A stretch of DNA of 64,000 nt from Haemaphysalis longicornis (GCA_013339765.2 CM023451.1:151365123-151429122); one strand, 5' to 3'; positions 22,510-33,951 are shown, numbered from the stretch's first letter. A program made the numbers and translations. The notes: generated by a model from the sequence alone, not told the origin.

Positions 22510-22850
22510 TCTTTTTAAAGGGCTGGTGAAGAGCTTTTCAAAAAAAATTTGTTGGGGGCATTACTTCCTGGTTTTCTTGACGCTGAATTCGAAAAACATG
22601 TTTATTTTGTGTGTAAGTACCTCCAAACCATCTTTTTTCGTCAAAACAAACGACCCCTGCCCGGGGGCACGGCGAGAGCCCTGGCTGCCTTTCGCGATTG
22701 GCTGGCGACAGATGACGTCATATTCGGAAGTGCCGGCGCTGCGGTGACCGCTCGGGCTGAAGAGCTCGTTCTGTTCCCGTTCAGGCACGGGTTAGAAAGT
22801 CCTCTGGTGAATGGAAGAGTCACAAAATCTTTCCTTAGAATAGGATAGCC
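22510..22850 (+). repeat. MITE-like repeat, copy 1
   Basis: Starts TTTTTAAAGGGCTGGTGAAG and contains TTTTTTCGTCA and ACAGATGACGTCATATTCGG. The reverse complement of 25985-26390 has the same three anchors in the same order (TTTAAAGGGCTACTGATG, TTTTTTCGTCA, GCGTCATATTCGGAAG). Divergence between the two is high and ends are not defined. Confidence 0.4.
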
Positions 22851-22884
22851 TGAGGGAAGTATAAACGTAACAAGTTGACTCGCG

Positions 22885-23690
22885 GCGAGCTTTAGAAAGC
22901 GGTACTCCCCAACCGGCTCATGGCCGACTTCTGTTTCTCGGATGCGGGGAAGTTGTGCAGATATTGGTTCGCCGCTTTCACTACCAGCGCTAGTCACAAT
23001 CCCGAGCACAATTTTTCAACACACCATCACCGTTTTTTTACATTCGGACAGGCGGTAACAAGCTATGTGCAGCGGCCCGCGATGCGCGCAAGCACCAGCT
23101 AACGAGCGGCCGGTCGCCGCGTCGCGCGGAGGTGCTGGTGCTGGGTCGCTGCGCGGCCGGTCAGCGGAGCGTGGCATTGCTGCGCATACGCAGTTTTAGA
23201 ATAGGCGAACCTAACGTTCGTGGCCCCCCAAAATGTAGAGGAATCCAAACGCAGTATGCTGGCCCGCGACGAACTTTAGAACGCCTTCCCCAACAGCTCT
23301 AGCCGGCTTGGGTTGCACGGATCGCCTCGGATGTTGGGAACTTCAGGTTTAGCACCGAGGCAGATATTTGGTCGCCGCTATCTGTACAATTGCGAATGAC
23401 TATCCTTAACACAGTTTTTCACCACACTGTCATCCCCTTTCTCGCATGTGAAACCATATTTTCACGTCGATAGTCCTTCTAGCGTTCGGTGCTGTGTTCA
23501 TTTTTGCGCGCAGGTAGCGCCATCCATCGGCCTCTCGCCGCATCTCGTGCTCGGGCAGGTTCATTTGTTGCTGTCGACGAGCCTCCGCCACCGGTCGGCG
23601 CTCCACATCGCGATACAAATTCTATCACCTCTTTCAAAATCACCTTGGATGACAATCCCTAGAACAGTTTTTCACCCCACTATCATCCAC
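22885..23690 (+). repeat. Degenerate tandem units of about 400 bp
   Basis: The block GAGCTTTAGAAAGCGGTACTC ... ATATTGGTTCGCCGCT ... CAATTTTTCAACACACCATC starting at 22887 recurs as GAACTTTAGAACGCCTTCC ... ATATTTGGTCGCCGCT ... CAGTTTTTCACCACACTGTC starting at 23270. A third partial unit, CAGTTTTTCACCCCACTATC, lies at 23660. The spacing is about 400 bp, then 250 bp. No coding content is conserved. Confidence 0.55.
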
Positions 23691-24112
23691 TCTCTTGTAG
23701 TTTACCTTGCCTTTCGCGACTGCCTCGTTTCTGGACAGCAGCGAAGAGCGGTTGCTGCCGCGGCATGCGCGGTTCGAACCGCATCGTGTGCCGTACGGGA
23801 ATGCACGACTGGCGAGTGTGCGGAGCGATCCCACACGCAGAAAACGCTTCATGCTTTCCAGCAATTGCTTGGTTTCTTCTTAAAATCTACCTACTTACAG
23901 AGTCCTTCAATGCTTTACTGGTCACGAAACTGCTCCGTAACTCAATGGGAGAGCTTCATATGCTGCGTTTGCCCGCCGCGCGGTGGCGCCACCCTCTCAC
24001 TGAGGTCACTCCTCGGGCGGCGTTGCGCTGGCTCGAACGGCGGAGCCGCGGCGAGTTGTGTTGTAACGTGCATATCGCGCTCTTGTGATGCGACTTAAGT
24101 AGTGCAACGACG

Positions 24113-24310
24113 ATGCCGAACATGTGTCGCGTCCCGGGATGTCGTTCCTTGTACAACGATACCACAGAAAATGTTTCCTCGTTCTGTTGACCGAGCGACT
24201 GGCAGCTGTGTGAGAAATGGAGGGGCGCCATTCCAAGGCAAGCAACGGGAGATTTCAGCTTCGGTTATAAGTGTGCGACAGTGTGTGGAAATGCACTGTG
24301 TGTGAGGATG
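24113..24310 (+). pseudogene. THAP-domain pseudogene
   Basis: An ATG at 24113 opens MPNMCRVPGCRSLYNDTTEN, which is the start of a THAP zinc finger (M-P-x-x-C-x4-G-C), a DNA-binding domain of P-element-type transposases and many arthropod proteins. A TGA follows after SSFC. The same frame then gives WQLCEKWRGAIPRQ, matching the conserved W of the domain. The last part, REISASVISVRQCVEMHC, which would hold the C-x-H pair, is in the next frame. One stop and one frameshift therefore break it. It could come from a THAP-bearing DNA transposon or a host-gene copy; the GGTGGCGCCACC word 125 bp upstream also occurs near other repeats. Confidence 0.6.
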
Positions 24311-24319
24311 GAAAAGCAA

Positions 24320-25980
24320 TGTACCCTTTTGAGAGCATCGTGGACATAGAATTGTACAAGGCTAACTTAAAGCCGGATTTTTGTCATATTAGTCAGGTTG
24401 TAGCGGTGTCATGCTTCATACCTGTTTGCAAGCTGGTATTACCTTGCGCTCAGGCTCGCGTGTAAAAAAGCTTTTGGACGCCCTTGTGCTTTTACTTTTC
24501 ATATTTCCGCGAATTATCCCTTAGGGTTCGTTTTGTTTGTTTTGTAACCGGGCGTGGCCGATACCGGTTTCTTATCTGGCGTTTCAACCGGAGCGCCCGT
24601 TTGCTCTTTTTGTCGTACGTCCCGTCGGGCAATATTGTTTGATATGGAAAGGGTGCCACCTTGTCGTTACCTTGATTTTTTGTTTATTCGATAATGTTCT
24701 CGATCCTATTTCCATGGATCTGAAATTAATAACATTCCAAGAGTAATTCATGCATAGCAAACTCCGCGCAACACACTTTATCGACGTTCATCTGTTCACG
24801 TCACACTGCGGACTGCTTCTTCGATGTTTGTGTTTCATTCTAGTCTTTTGTAGTGCAGTAGATCGCTGGCTCTCTGCGTTCAGAAACGCTTTGCGTCGTT
24901 CCTGGCTACGTGGCAATATTCTGTTTCCTCCGTGTGCTGCACATCGCAGCGCGAAAAAATAAATTTTTGTACGCTAGACCACGCTCTTTTGTCTCCCTTC
25001 GTAACATTGAAATTTTTTGTTGCGTGTGATAAAATCAGTTTCATTGTTCTTTTTTCGCTTCCTGTTTTTGCAAGGATTGCAAAGCGTGGAAGCAGAAAGA
25101 CACATGGTGCAACATATATCTCTTCGTGTTTTGATCCTTCGCGTTTCTGCAGCGTTTTTAGATGTTCTCAAGTATGTACCAACTCATCGAAACGACAATA
25201 CTATTGGGCTATCTCTTTTAGCGTTCTCTGCATTCCAGAGCAATCAACGGATTCATTAAGCGTAGTCTGAACGACGCGTACTTGGTTTCTTTCATTTTTT
25301 TTACTGTATTATCGCTAGGCCCGCAGCAGTCCGTGACTACACAGCTACCGTATGTGTGGTATTTACAACTTTGCTTTAAGAAAAGAAGCAATATAGATGT
25401 AAAAATCCGTAAACACGACGGCGCAGCGCTTGTGCCAGAGCACACAGAAGCCGTTGCCGTTCGCTGCCGAAGTCTACGGTAACTTACTTCGAAAAATAAA
25501 ACCCCATTGAAGGCAGGTGATAAACACAATAACTGGACTATTCATCGCTAACTACTACGAAAAAAAACACACTTAATCAGCGCGCAGACACCAAAATCAG
25601 CGAGCGTTTGCACGCCAAGAGCTGGCCAATACGCCGCACGCGCGGCGGCAGGATGACCTTCGTGCGGCGGTGGCGCCTGTAGTGGCGCGCGCGGTCCCTA
25701 TATGAAGCGAGCGCCGAAGTTTCGAGACCAGTAAAGCATTGAAGGACTCTGCTACTTAGCTAAGCTGTCGTCATAGCTAACAATGTTGATCGGGAAAACG
25801 AACAAGAAATTCGGGAAACCCAGAGCGCTGCGGTCCCACAAATTTTCTAATCCCCTAATAATAATGGATTAGGAACTTGGGGCACCTCCGTATTTGTTTT
25901 AGCCCGTCGCCTCGCGTATGAAGCACAGAGCACCCGACGACATGGCCGGCCCCGACTACTCGTTGAGGCAATGTAGTAGC
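24320..25980. other. Unassigned stretch
   Basis: No recognisable coding domain. A GC-rich part at 25600-25720 contains GCGCGCGG-type words and TGGCGCC sites. The rest is AT-rich. Confidence 0.4.
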
Positions 25981-25984
25981 TACG

Positions 25985-26390
25985 GGCGCTCGAGTAGGAA
26001 ATCTCTGGTATCTAGGATTCGCTTTAAAAACACAGTGGCATAACGGTTAAAAATCAACGTCAAAGCAACTCTGGACATAAAGGGCAGATTACACGCCTGC
26101 TGAATTCGGAACTTCGCCCACAAAACAAGGACACAGCGAAGCGGCGGCGCACGCCGCTGGCCATCTTCCGAATATGACGCTACTTCCGGTCGCTGCCTCT
26201 CGGCTTCTCGCTCTTCCGGCGATACGGCGGAGAGCAGTAGGCATGGCGTAGGGTCAACTTTACCTACGTATACCTCTGCCCCCAAGCTAAAAATGACGAA
26301 AAAAACTTTACAGGCATAAACTAACCAATGTATTAATTGCAAGAAATATATTTTACCCCATTCTAAAAGCACATCAGTAGCCCTTTAAAG
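25985..26390 (-). repeat. MITE-like repeat, copy 2
   Basis: Inverted relative to the copy at 22510-22850, with the same three anchor segments. It ends at the right with AGTAGCCCTTTAAAGC. Similarity outside the anchors is low. Confidence 0.4.
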
Positions 26391-26483
26391 CCGTAAGAAT
26401 GGTGGGACAAACAGTGGAATTACGAAAGCACACGTAAACATAGAAGTACCGATGCCTACTGCTGTTGGTACCGTGCGCACTAT

Positions 26484-26875
26484 GCTTGGTTTAGCTGCAC
26501 AGGACTGCGGGGCTTTGGGGTTGGCTCAGACGACACTGGCCGATTGACGCAAGCAACGGTGTCTTACGTGACCATATTTGTCGAGCGAGCACTATGTTTC
26601 ACGAAACGATTATTTTCTCCCTGAACAAAAATATGCCAGGTTTAAATACGGTCAGAAACAAACCAAAAACAGAAAACGGCTTGTCACGGTATGGTGGCGC
26701 CATCTAGGTTCACTAACGGTAAACAATGCTTCCCAATCGGCTGCAGAGCGGTCGGCTCCCGTGATGTCATTGCAGACCACGAAAACGCACGATTTAGCGG
26801 GAAAATCAAAATTTTATTTATATTAATCAATTTCTCAGTGAATAAATAATCGTTTGCGTTCGGACAAGCACTGGG
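26484..26875 (-). repeat. Dispersed repeat D, copy 1
   Basis: The reverse complement matches 59155-59760 over several blocks in order: CACTGAGAAATT, TTTTGATTTTCCC, GACCGCTCTGCA, AACCTAGATGGCGCCACCAT, AGTGCTCGCTCGACAAA, CGTTGCTTGCGTC and GCAGCTAAACCAAG. The 59-kb copy has about 250 bp extra between the GACCGCTCTGCA and CCTAGATGG blocks. No open frame is conserved. Confidence 0.75.
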
Positions 26876-26899
26876 AGCACTATAAAACACGAAATCTTT

Positions 26900-27708
26900 C
26901 GATTAAAACAAACCTGTATTTTCTCTTTATGGCTCCTTTAAACATGAGCCTTTGTTTAACCGTTTTCTAAATAAACGGGTAGTGTGCCACCGCTGTTTCT
27001 GGTGTTAAACAAAGTAGACTATGAAATTCGACCTCCGTGTAATGTTTGAGCGCCAACGTGAAGCCGTGTGCTCAGAAAATATTTTAAAGAAGGTCATTTA
27101 TCGTGGGAACGCCCTGTCTACATCACAAATAAAGCGAGACTGGGAGGATGAGACCTCTGATGTTTTCATTGTTATTTTGTTGTTAAGGCGACATTCTGTG
27201 AAAAAACCGGCGTTTTTTATGTTGTCCGGTACAGGAAATCGCCGTCGTTGTAAAGAGCAAATAAAAAACTTATTTTAGTTCGTATGGGATCTGAACCTGG
27301 GTAATCAACGTAAAAACTGAGTGCGCGCCCATGCACCGCGATATCTCCTCACTTATTTATCTACCATGACGTTGTATATTGGTAGCGGTGAAACGTAACT
27401 TTTTATAGTGCGCGACGTGGGAACGCGACGGCAATTGAGTAGAACAAGGGCACCCGAGCCGCACACAGCTCTGATTCGGAGGAAGCTGCGGCGTGGGTTA
27501 CCGGTCTGCTTTGTGAAGTATTTGGAACCAAAAGATGAAGAAACGAAAGCGAAGGAAGAAACGCAAACACGATGTGACACTAAAGGAGCATACCAGAGCG
27601 ATTCGCGCGAAAAAGCGAAGAAACGAAAGCATAAAAAGAGACGCAAATGCAATTCCCTAAAAAGTCGTTGACAAATGACACCAGGCTTTTGCCTTCAAAG
27701 TACGTAAC
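26900..27708. other. Unassigned stretch
   Basis: AT-rich. The plus-strand frame 27408-27671 is Lys/Arg-rich from AAG/GAA repeats and matches no family. Confidence 0.4.
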
Positions 27709-27711
27709 TAC

Positions 27712-28224
27712 CGTATTTACTCGATTCTAAGCACCCGCCGACTCTAAGCACCCTCCGCCCCTTTCGGGGAAAATAATTGGGAAAAAAGTTCGCATGCGAA
27801 TCAAAGCAACCTCTTTTCTGACCAACCATCGCAAGGTCGACTTCAGACGCGTGGAAGCGGTCCCTAGTCGACGTTGTCCCCAAGTAATTTATGAAGTTTT
27901 CCGTTACTAACCATTTCAACTGAACAGATGACGACCTGCTGGGCAACTGAGACCGGCGGGCCAAGCGGCAGAGCGGACTCGAATGGTGGTGAGAGGGACT
28001 GAGTATCAGACGTAAGCGGTGGGTTCGCTGACTGTAGCTACTTTCCTTTTGAATGTTTGCCAAATAAAGCATTGTTTCTTGCGCAGGTCTCGTCAAGATA
28101 CAGCCGCCAAAAAAAAAAAAAAAGGGTGGTGCACACTAGGTTTTTCGAATCCAAGCAACCCGTCCCCTCACTTTGGGCATCGCAATCGCGGAAAACGGGG
28201 GTGCTTAGAATCGAGCAAATGCGG
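27712..28224. mobile_element. TIR element, 513 bp, with CCGTATTTACTCGATTC ends
   Basis: Left end CCGTATTTACTCGATTCTAA; reverse complement of the right end CCGCATTTGCTCGATTCTAA. The inverted repeat is about 26 bp with two mismatches. A TA precedes the left end; the right flank reads GA, so the TA target duplication is only half preserved. The ends resemble those of the Tigger-like element at 42045-42681 (CCGTACTTACCCGATTCTAA). No transposase is visible inside. It is a MITE-type member of the Tc1/mariner-pogo group by inference. Confidence 0.75.
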
Positions 28225-28229
28225 GAGAT

Positions 28230-30430
28230 TTCGGAGTCATGAGGAATATTTTATCAAAGAGTGCTATGGTATATGCCTATGAGTCGGATATATTTAGTTT
28301 GCTACCACGTGTTTCATTTTTAGTGTAATTTCCTGGTTAGATCACGCATGGTATCAAGCTAGGTACCCGCGACGCATGACTTTTGGACGCTTAAATTTTC
28401 GTTCAATTACTTTCCCGTTAACATAGTAGTTTAACCCTTCCAATCTATTGCTTTGCTCTTTACGCGAAGCTTTGAGCCTTAGTTCGTCTGCAATGAATGG
28501 CAGAACAGAAAATACCTTGCGCCGTTGTTGGCCGCTTTGCAAACTACGTCACGAGGTCACAATAGTTTGCAGCGTGTTTTCACGCTATCTCAGTTTTCAA
28601 AATTTTCACCTTCCTCAATTTCGCTGTAAGTATACAAATCTCTTTGTCCCCACCCAGGTTGTGCTCGTTAAGGATATTAGCAATCCGCTTAGTTTCGCCC
28701 CGTGGACTTTCCATCGTGATGTCATAGATGACGTCAGCAAATCGGTGAGGAAGGCAACATTTGAAGGGAGCTATCTTGTCCAAAAAGGCATATAAATTGA
28801 CCGGAAATTTTTGGAGCATAGTTAATACATTCTAGACTTCAATCTGATAAGGTAACTACACAAGGTTTACAACTGACTTCACTGTCCTTTTACGTCCTGT
28901 CATCCGTACACCGCCTCCTTCCGCCGTGACGTCAGGCCAAAAAGTGACACGCTCAGAAATACTGTTGCACGCGGGCGTGCACCCATAGGGCAAGGTGGCT
29001 AATTAGATCCATTTGGAGCTTCGTATACAGGCCGCACCGATGCAGCATCCGGCCAAATTCCCCATCGGTTTGACCTAATCAACCTGACTCTGCATGGGCG
29101 GCATTGGCGTGTTTTCCAGCACGTGTCGATGTCACCGCTAAAAAAATGAGTCAGCAAAAAATGGCCTTGTTTGGGGAATTTCCCCGAGCACCTCGCAACT
29201 GTCCGACGAGCTTCAGGGCGTGCCTCCGGAGAGTTCGAGCGCACGTGGTGCAACGCGTGTTAACGGGAAATGGGATGACGTTGGCGCCGCATGCCCAAGA
29301 ACTGTCAATCCTGATCGGCGTTCTCTGGTAATGAACAATCGAGCGAAGCAGGAGTCGGAAATGCGCCACACGGCAAGCATGGAGACTGAGGAGAAATGGG
29401 TGAGTCACGCAGAGCGTTTTCGGACGCTAAATAGAGACAAGAAACAAGTTGATTTGTATCCATTGATTAAGGTGCGCATGCATCTATAGATGGTATTCAC
29501 AGAAAAGTTAGCTATCAATTTCTTCTGTTGGAAACACTAGAAACGGCCACGGACATGGCGCTGCTTGTGCCGCTGCACCCGCCCACAGCAGAAGAAAAAA
29601 ACACCGGCGTGCGTCTTCTTTTCCGTTTTATCCCGATTCTCAACGGGGGTGTCAACAGAGATGTTATTAATCGCACTCACATTGGAGTCGAGGTATTACT
29701 TGGCGTTCGGTGGGGTAAAGTTTGGAACGTCCAACACACATCATGTGCTTAGCACGGACAAGTACCGCCATCCCGCAGAGCCCGACGTGACCAGTGACGG
29801 CGCACTCACGTGGTTGCCTGTATGCATGCCTCGCCAGTGAATACAACCTATAGAGCAACCACGCTGAGCGACCATGGGATAGCAAATGGTAGAAGTTGGA
29901 AGACAGGTTGCGCCAACAAAGCAAATTTTTGCTGGGCGGATCAACATCTGAAAATAACTCTGAGAAAAGCGTATTTGACGTTTATAATGGCCTTCACCGA
30001 ATGAACTCGACGGCTGAATACCACAAGGATTTATTCAACGGCTGGGCTTTTGGGACTCCCGCGCCGCGGCCGCTCTGCGGAGCAATCGGGGTGAACGACG
30101 ACCTCTCCCCTTGAGTTGTTAGTACCGCATATGCGGCGTATGCCTGACACTATCTTCTCAGATATACGCAAGTTCGCATGTCAGGAAGTATCTCCCAAAC
30201 TTAACCTTGCTTGTATATTAAATGGCGGCGTTACTATAGCTCAGGCCAAAGAACATCGACGACTGCTAGCGTTAGTAATAAACCTGGCAGGTTTATTGTA
30301 TTAATTATTTGGCATCGCCCTTTTGACGGCTTCAGGACTGAAAGATCTTCCTAGCTCTTGAACGACATTTTGTTTGCTGGCCTTAAGCTTCTTCAGGGAG
30401 GTCTCCGCTACTGAGTTCGGAAAGCCCACG
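28230..30430. other. Unassigned stretch with short open frames
   Basis: Frames of 60-115 codons exist, for example plus 28448-28795, 29220-29489 and 29528-29752. None shows a recognisable domain, signal peptide or repeat. I would not call them genes without transcript support. Confidence 0.4.
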
Positions 30431-30436
30431 ACCTTA

Positions 30437-30829
30437 CACTCTTAAAAAAAAAGGTCGGGGCATTCACTAATGGAATACGGACAAGTTACTTGTCCCAGTA
30501 TACACTAGGTACCTAGTAACTGGAGGTAGTAAATGTAGCACTTGTCAGAATTACTAACCGAAGCAGACAGTAAACACCACTACCCCCGCTAGTAAATTCC
30601 CAGCGATAGCACTCTTCTGAGCTACATGCGTTTACTAACTGGCCATGCACAACCTAGTCATAAGCACGACCTTAATCTAGTGCATACTACTTCCTACACT
30701 CAGTTAATTTACTAACCATGCAGGTGTTAGTGGCAGAGCCTACGTACAAAACCCCGGGGTAGTAAGGTTCGTAAGGAATTAGTAAATATGGCCGTTACTA
30801 CCTCTTTGCGACCTTTTTTATTAAGAGTG
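30437..30829. mobile_element. 393-bp MITE with TA target duplication
   Basis: The 21-bp terminal inverted repeats start CACTCTTAAAAAAAAAGG on the left and CACTCTTAATAAAAAAGG on the right (reverse complement), with one mismatch over 21 bp ending GGTCG. Each end is flanked by TA (30435-30436 and 30830-30831). The interior is full of TAGTAA/TTACTA words and has no open frame. Size, TIR and TA flank fit a Tc1/mariner-type MITE. Confidence 0.85.
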
Positions 30830-31436
30830 TAAGCCAAGACAGCTGTGCCTGATCACGCTTCTGCTAAGCCGAAGACAGCAAAACTAGCAATAGACCCTCA
30901 TCAGATTAAGCCAGCACTTATAACACTTAAACTTCTGTTCCCATATCGGAGTAGTGTGCGAAAAAAAAGCGAGAGGGACTCATATTTTGGTGATACCAGG
31001 CCAGCTAAATACAATTACATTGAAATGAGAGTTCTATCCACGAATACTGACGCATGCCAGTCAGCGCTGGTGCATACACCCCGGTCATCCACCCCAGGGT
31101 CACTCGTATCTCGTACTTCGCTCCGAAATTAAGATAGACATTTTCGAAGACGTTACATTACATTCCTTGCGGGGAGAGGAGTACGATAAAAGAGTCGGGA
31201 GGGATGGGTGGCGAATGTGGTATCACATATACGTCACGGACAGATATGCAGACATAACTTCCCGAAAATTCACTTCAGGTAACACATCTGTCACGCTTAC
31301 AAAACAGAAAAGCTCTCTGTTTGAAATCGATAGCTTTGACTGGCCCACATATATACGGACACACGCCAAGCTAAAAAGATGGTGTATTCGTAGTAATTTG
31401 AGGCGCTGAAAGAAATACTGAGATCATTGCTTATTG

Positions 31437-32127
31437 TTTTAGGGGCGAAGCCCCTTAGGGGCTGCGGTTGTTGACGTCTCCTGTCGTCGTCGTCGTCATC
31501 GTCGTCTCATGTAGTCACGGTACTAAAACACCGGGAAACTCGTTTGCGCCTTGCGCTAGAACGTCGCCACCATCATCATCATCATCACCAGCCTATCTAC
31601 GCCCACTGCAGGGCAAAGATCTCTCCAATTAATCTCCAATTATCCCGGTCCTGTGCTAACTGCGACCAATTTATCCCCGCAAACGTATTGATCTCATCTG
31701 CCCACCTAACTTTCTGCCGCCCCCTGCCACGCTTGCCTTCTCAAGGGGATCCACTCTGTTACCCTTAATGACCAATGGTTATCTTGCCTTCGCATTACAT
31801 GCCCTGCCCACGTCCATTTCTTCTTAATTTCTACTAATATGTCCTTAACACGCCTTTCATGCCTGACCCACTCCGCTCCCCTCTTGCCCCTAATGTTACA
31901 CCTATCACCTTCCGTTCCATTGCTCGCTGAGTCGTCCTGAGCCGCCAAGTTTCTACCCCGTAGATGAGTACCGGTAAGATGCAGATGTCATACACTTTCT
32001 TCTTCAAGCACCGGGACACTTGTTTACGCCTCGCGGTGGAGCGCTTCGTAACGCGTGTTAAAAACAATCCCGGGCCATGTCCACTTATAACGTGAAACCT
32101 GGGAAGGGGTGAAGCATGCAGTGTATA
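31437..32127 (+). repeat. Composite repeat X, split by an RTE-like LINE
   Basis: Begins TTTTAGGGGCGAAGCCCCTT, then a GTCGTC tract, CATGTAGTCACGGTACTAAA and a CACCGGGAAACTCGTTTGCG block ending GCGCTAGAACG. After the LINE (31566-32008) it resumes with CACCGGGACACTTGTTTACG, GGAGCGCTTCGTAACGCGTG and AATCCCGGGCCATG. The same blocks occur in reverse order and orientation at 38905-39326 without the LINE, which confirms that X is one unit interrupted later. Confidence 0.75.
31566..32008 (-). mobile_element. RTE-like LINE, 3' end only
   Basis: On the minus strand VYDICILPVLIYGVETWRLR and, after a frame change, EWVRHERRVKDILVEIKKKW and WAGHVMRRQDNHW are the conserved C-terminal blocks of RTE-type (craniofacial-development-like) LINE proteins. 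The 3' end reads CTGGTGATGATGATGATGATGG, a short trinucleotide tail usual for RTE elements. It is 5'-truncated and frameshifted. It lies inside composite repeat X. Confidence 0.8.
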
Positions 32128-32129
32128 TT

Positions 32130-33690
32130 TCGCAACTTTATTGGGGGGCTCTAACCTAGTAAAATTATACGTATACGCCAGAGACTACAGCGGCGGTCTG
32201 GTCGGGCAACGAAGGTGTTCCGCAGGGTTCCCGCATTAATCCCCAGACTGCAACTATATATTGCTGAACGGCACCGCCAATCCCCCATGTGCCCCCGTCC
32301 GTACAGCATAATGTGGTCATACAAGGGCAATGAGCTCCTTGTAGAAAGAATAGAAACAGGATATGACTCGGCGAAACTTGTTTTAATTGTAGGCCAAGAC
32401 ACGTACCTTCCTGTGATGGAAATAAAAGACAAACTTCCTTGCCAGTGCAGCCTAGTATCAGCCAGAGTTACGGAAATAGGAGTTGCGAAACTCCCCATAG
32501 GCCCCATGTATCAAAAAGTGTCCCTGAGAATGCTGAGATTGGTTCACTGCTTTGGATCTTGTTTTACAGTGGCGCCATCTTTTGGTGACAAAATAAACTA
32601 TACAACTTGCTTCGCCGCTCGACGATCTGGGCGAAAAACGGTATTTGAGTGCTTACGTAAATTTGTTATGCCAAAGGAGCCCAACGTGTTGAACTATGCA
32701 AGTGTTTTATATACATACGGAGCAAAAGTAGTAAACAGAAATGCGACCATGGGGTCAACCGTCTCTTAGGCACTGTCGTCTGCTGCGCGTCCTCTTCGGT
32801 CTTCTGGCCACAAAAAAATAAATAAGTCGCTTCGACGGCTTTATGCCACCTGAAACTGATTATTTAGAGCCGCTTGATCAGCTACTGAATTATTTTTGGC
32901 ATACAATGAGCTGTAGGCCAAAGGATAACTCCGAATTTGGTACTTCAGCTCGGAGGCTATGTTGTGCCGGAGTGCCCGCACAAGCGCTAATTGGTCGAGG
33001 CAGATGCGCGGACGCAGAAACAATCACCACCTAAAAACCGGAGTTAAGATAGCAATGAATAACTTAATAAAGCACAAAAATAAAGAATTATGCACTTTAA
33101 AACAAATATTAACCTTAAATTGTCAGTTTGAATAATTATTTTGTTTTTTTGATAGTGCATGCGGCGGCCGCAGTGGCGCCACGGTACGCACGAACCAAAG
33201 TAGGGGGGGTCCAGGCGCGGGCCGTTTTTTGATGCGGAGTTTCGCAACTGCCTACATCGAAGAGCTCTGGTATCAGCAACAACTGCAGCAGCCCCTAGCC
33301 GAGCCATACATCTGACACTCAGTTTTTGATGTGTCGCGACTGGGCTTGATACTGGTGCCCCAACGAATGCTTGAATTTATTGGCATTATTTTGTCTCAAT
33401 GTGGGCTCGATTCTGGGTATAATCCAATTTACCCTTTGTTATACCCTGTACGATATAAAAGTTCATTGGCTCAAGCTGCGTGGGTTTAACTGAGCCTAAC
33501 CTGCAGCGTTGTGTCCTTTTTGCTTCGCTACATGCGTTGCTCTTTCGTGCCCTTCCATTTTTGTCGATTTGTTTGGCTCCTTATACGATGATAACTCCGA
33601 AGCCCTGAAAACTCACTTTGTTATGTTTAGTTTTGCTGCTGCGGTCGTATTTAGTGTTACGTTTTGTTTTGCTTTGCTTTGTTTTGCTTT
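32130..33690. other. Unassigned stretch with a 184-codon open frame
   Basis: The plus-strand frame 32215-32769 (184 codons) is open but I recognise no family. It contains an unremarkable mix with several Cys and no clear motif. A CAGTGGCGCCATC word lies inside it at 32567, the same word seen in dispersed repeat D and elsewhere, which suggests that the frame runs through repeat DNA. Another GTGGCGCCA word is at 33173. Confidence 0.35.
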
Positions 33691-33695
33691 GTTTT

Positions 33696-33708
33696 GTGTG
33701 TGTGCGTG

Positions 33709-33752
<44 letters not shown>

Positions 33753-33776
33753 TGTGTGCTGTGCGTGCGTGTGGCG

Positions 33777-33848
<72 letters not shown>

Positions 33849-33875
33849 CGTGCGTCCGTGCGTGCGTGGTGGGTG

Positions 33876-33949
<74 letters not shown>
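33696..33949. repeat. Compound TG/CG microsatellite
   Basis: About 250 bp of TG with CGTG blocks, one CGCGCGCGCGCG run near 33822-33833, and a final pure TG tract of about 70 bp. Alternating purine-pyrimidine throughout. The protein frames across it are artefacts of the repeat. Confidence 0.95.
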
Positions 33950-33951
<2 letters not shown>

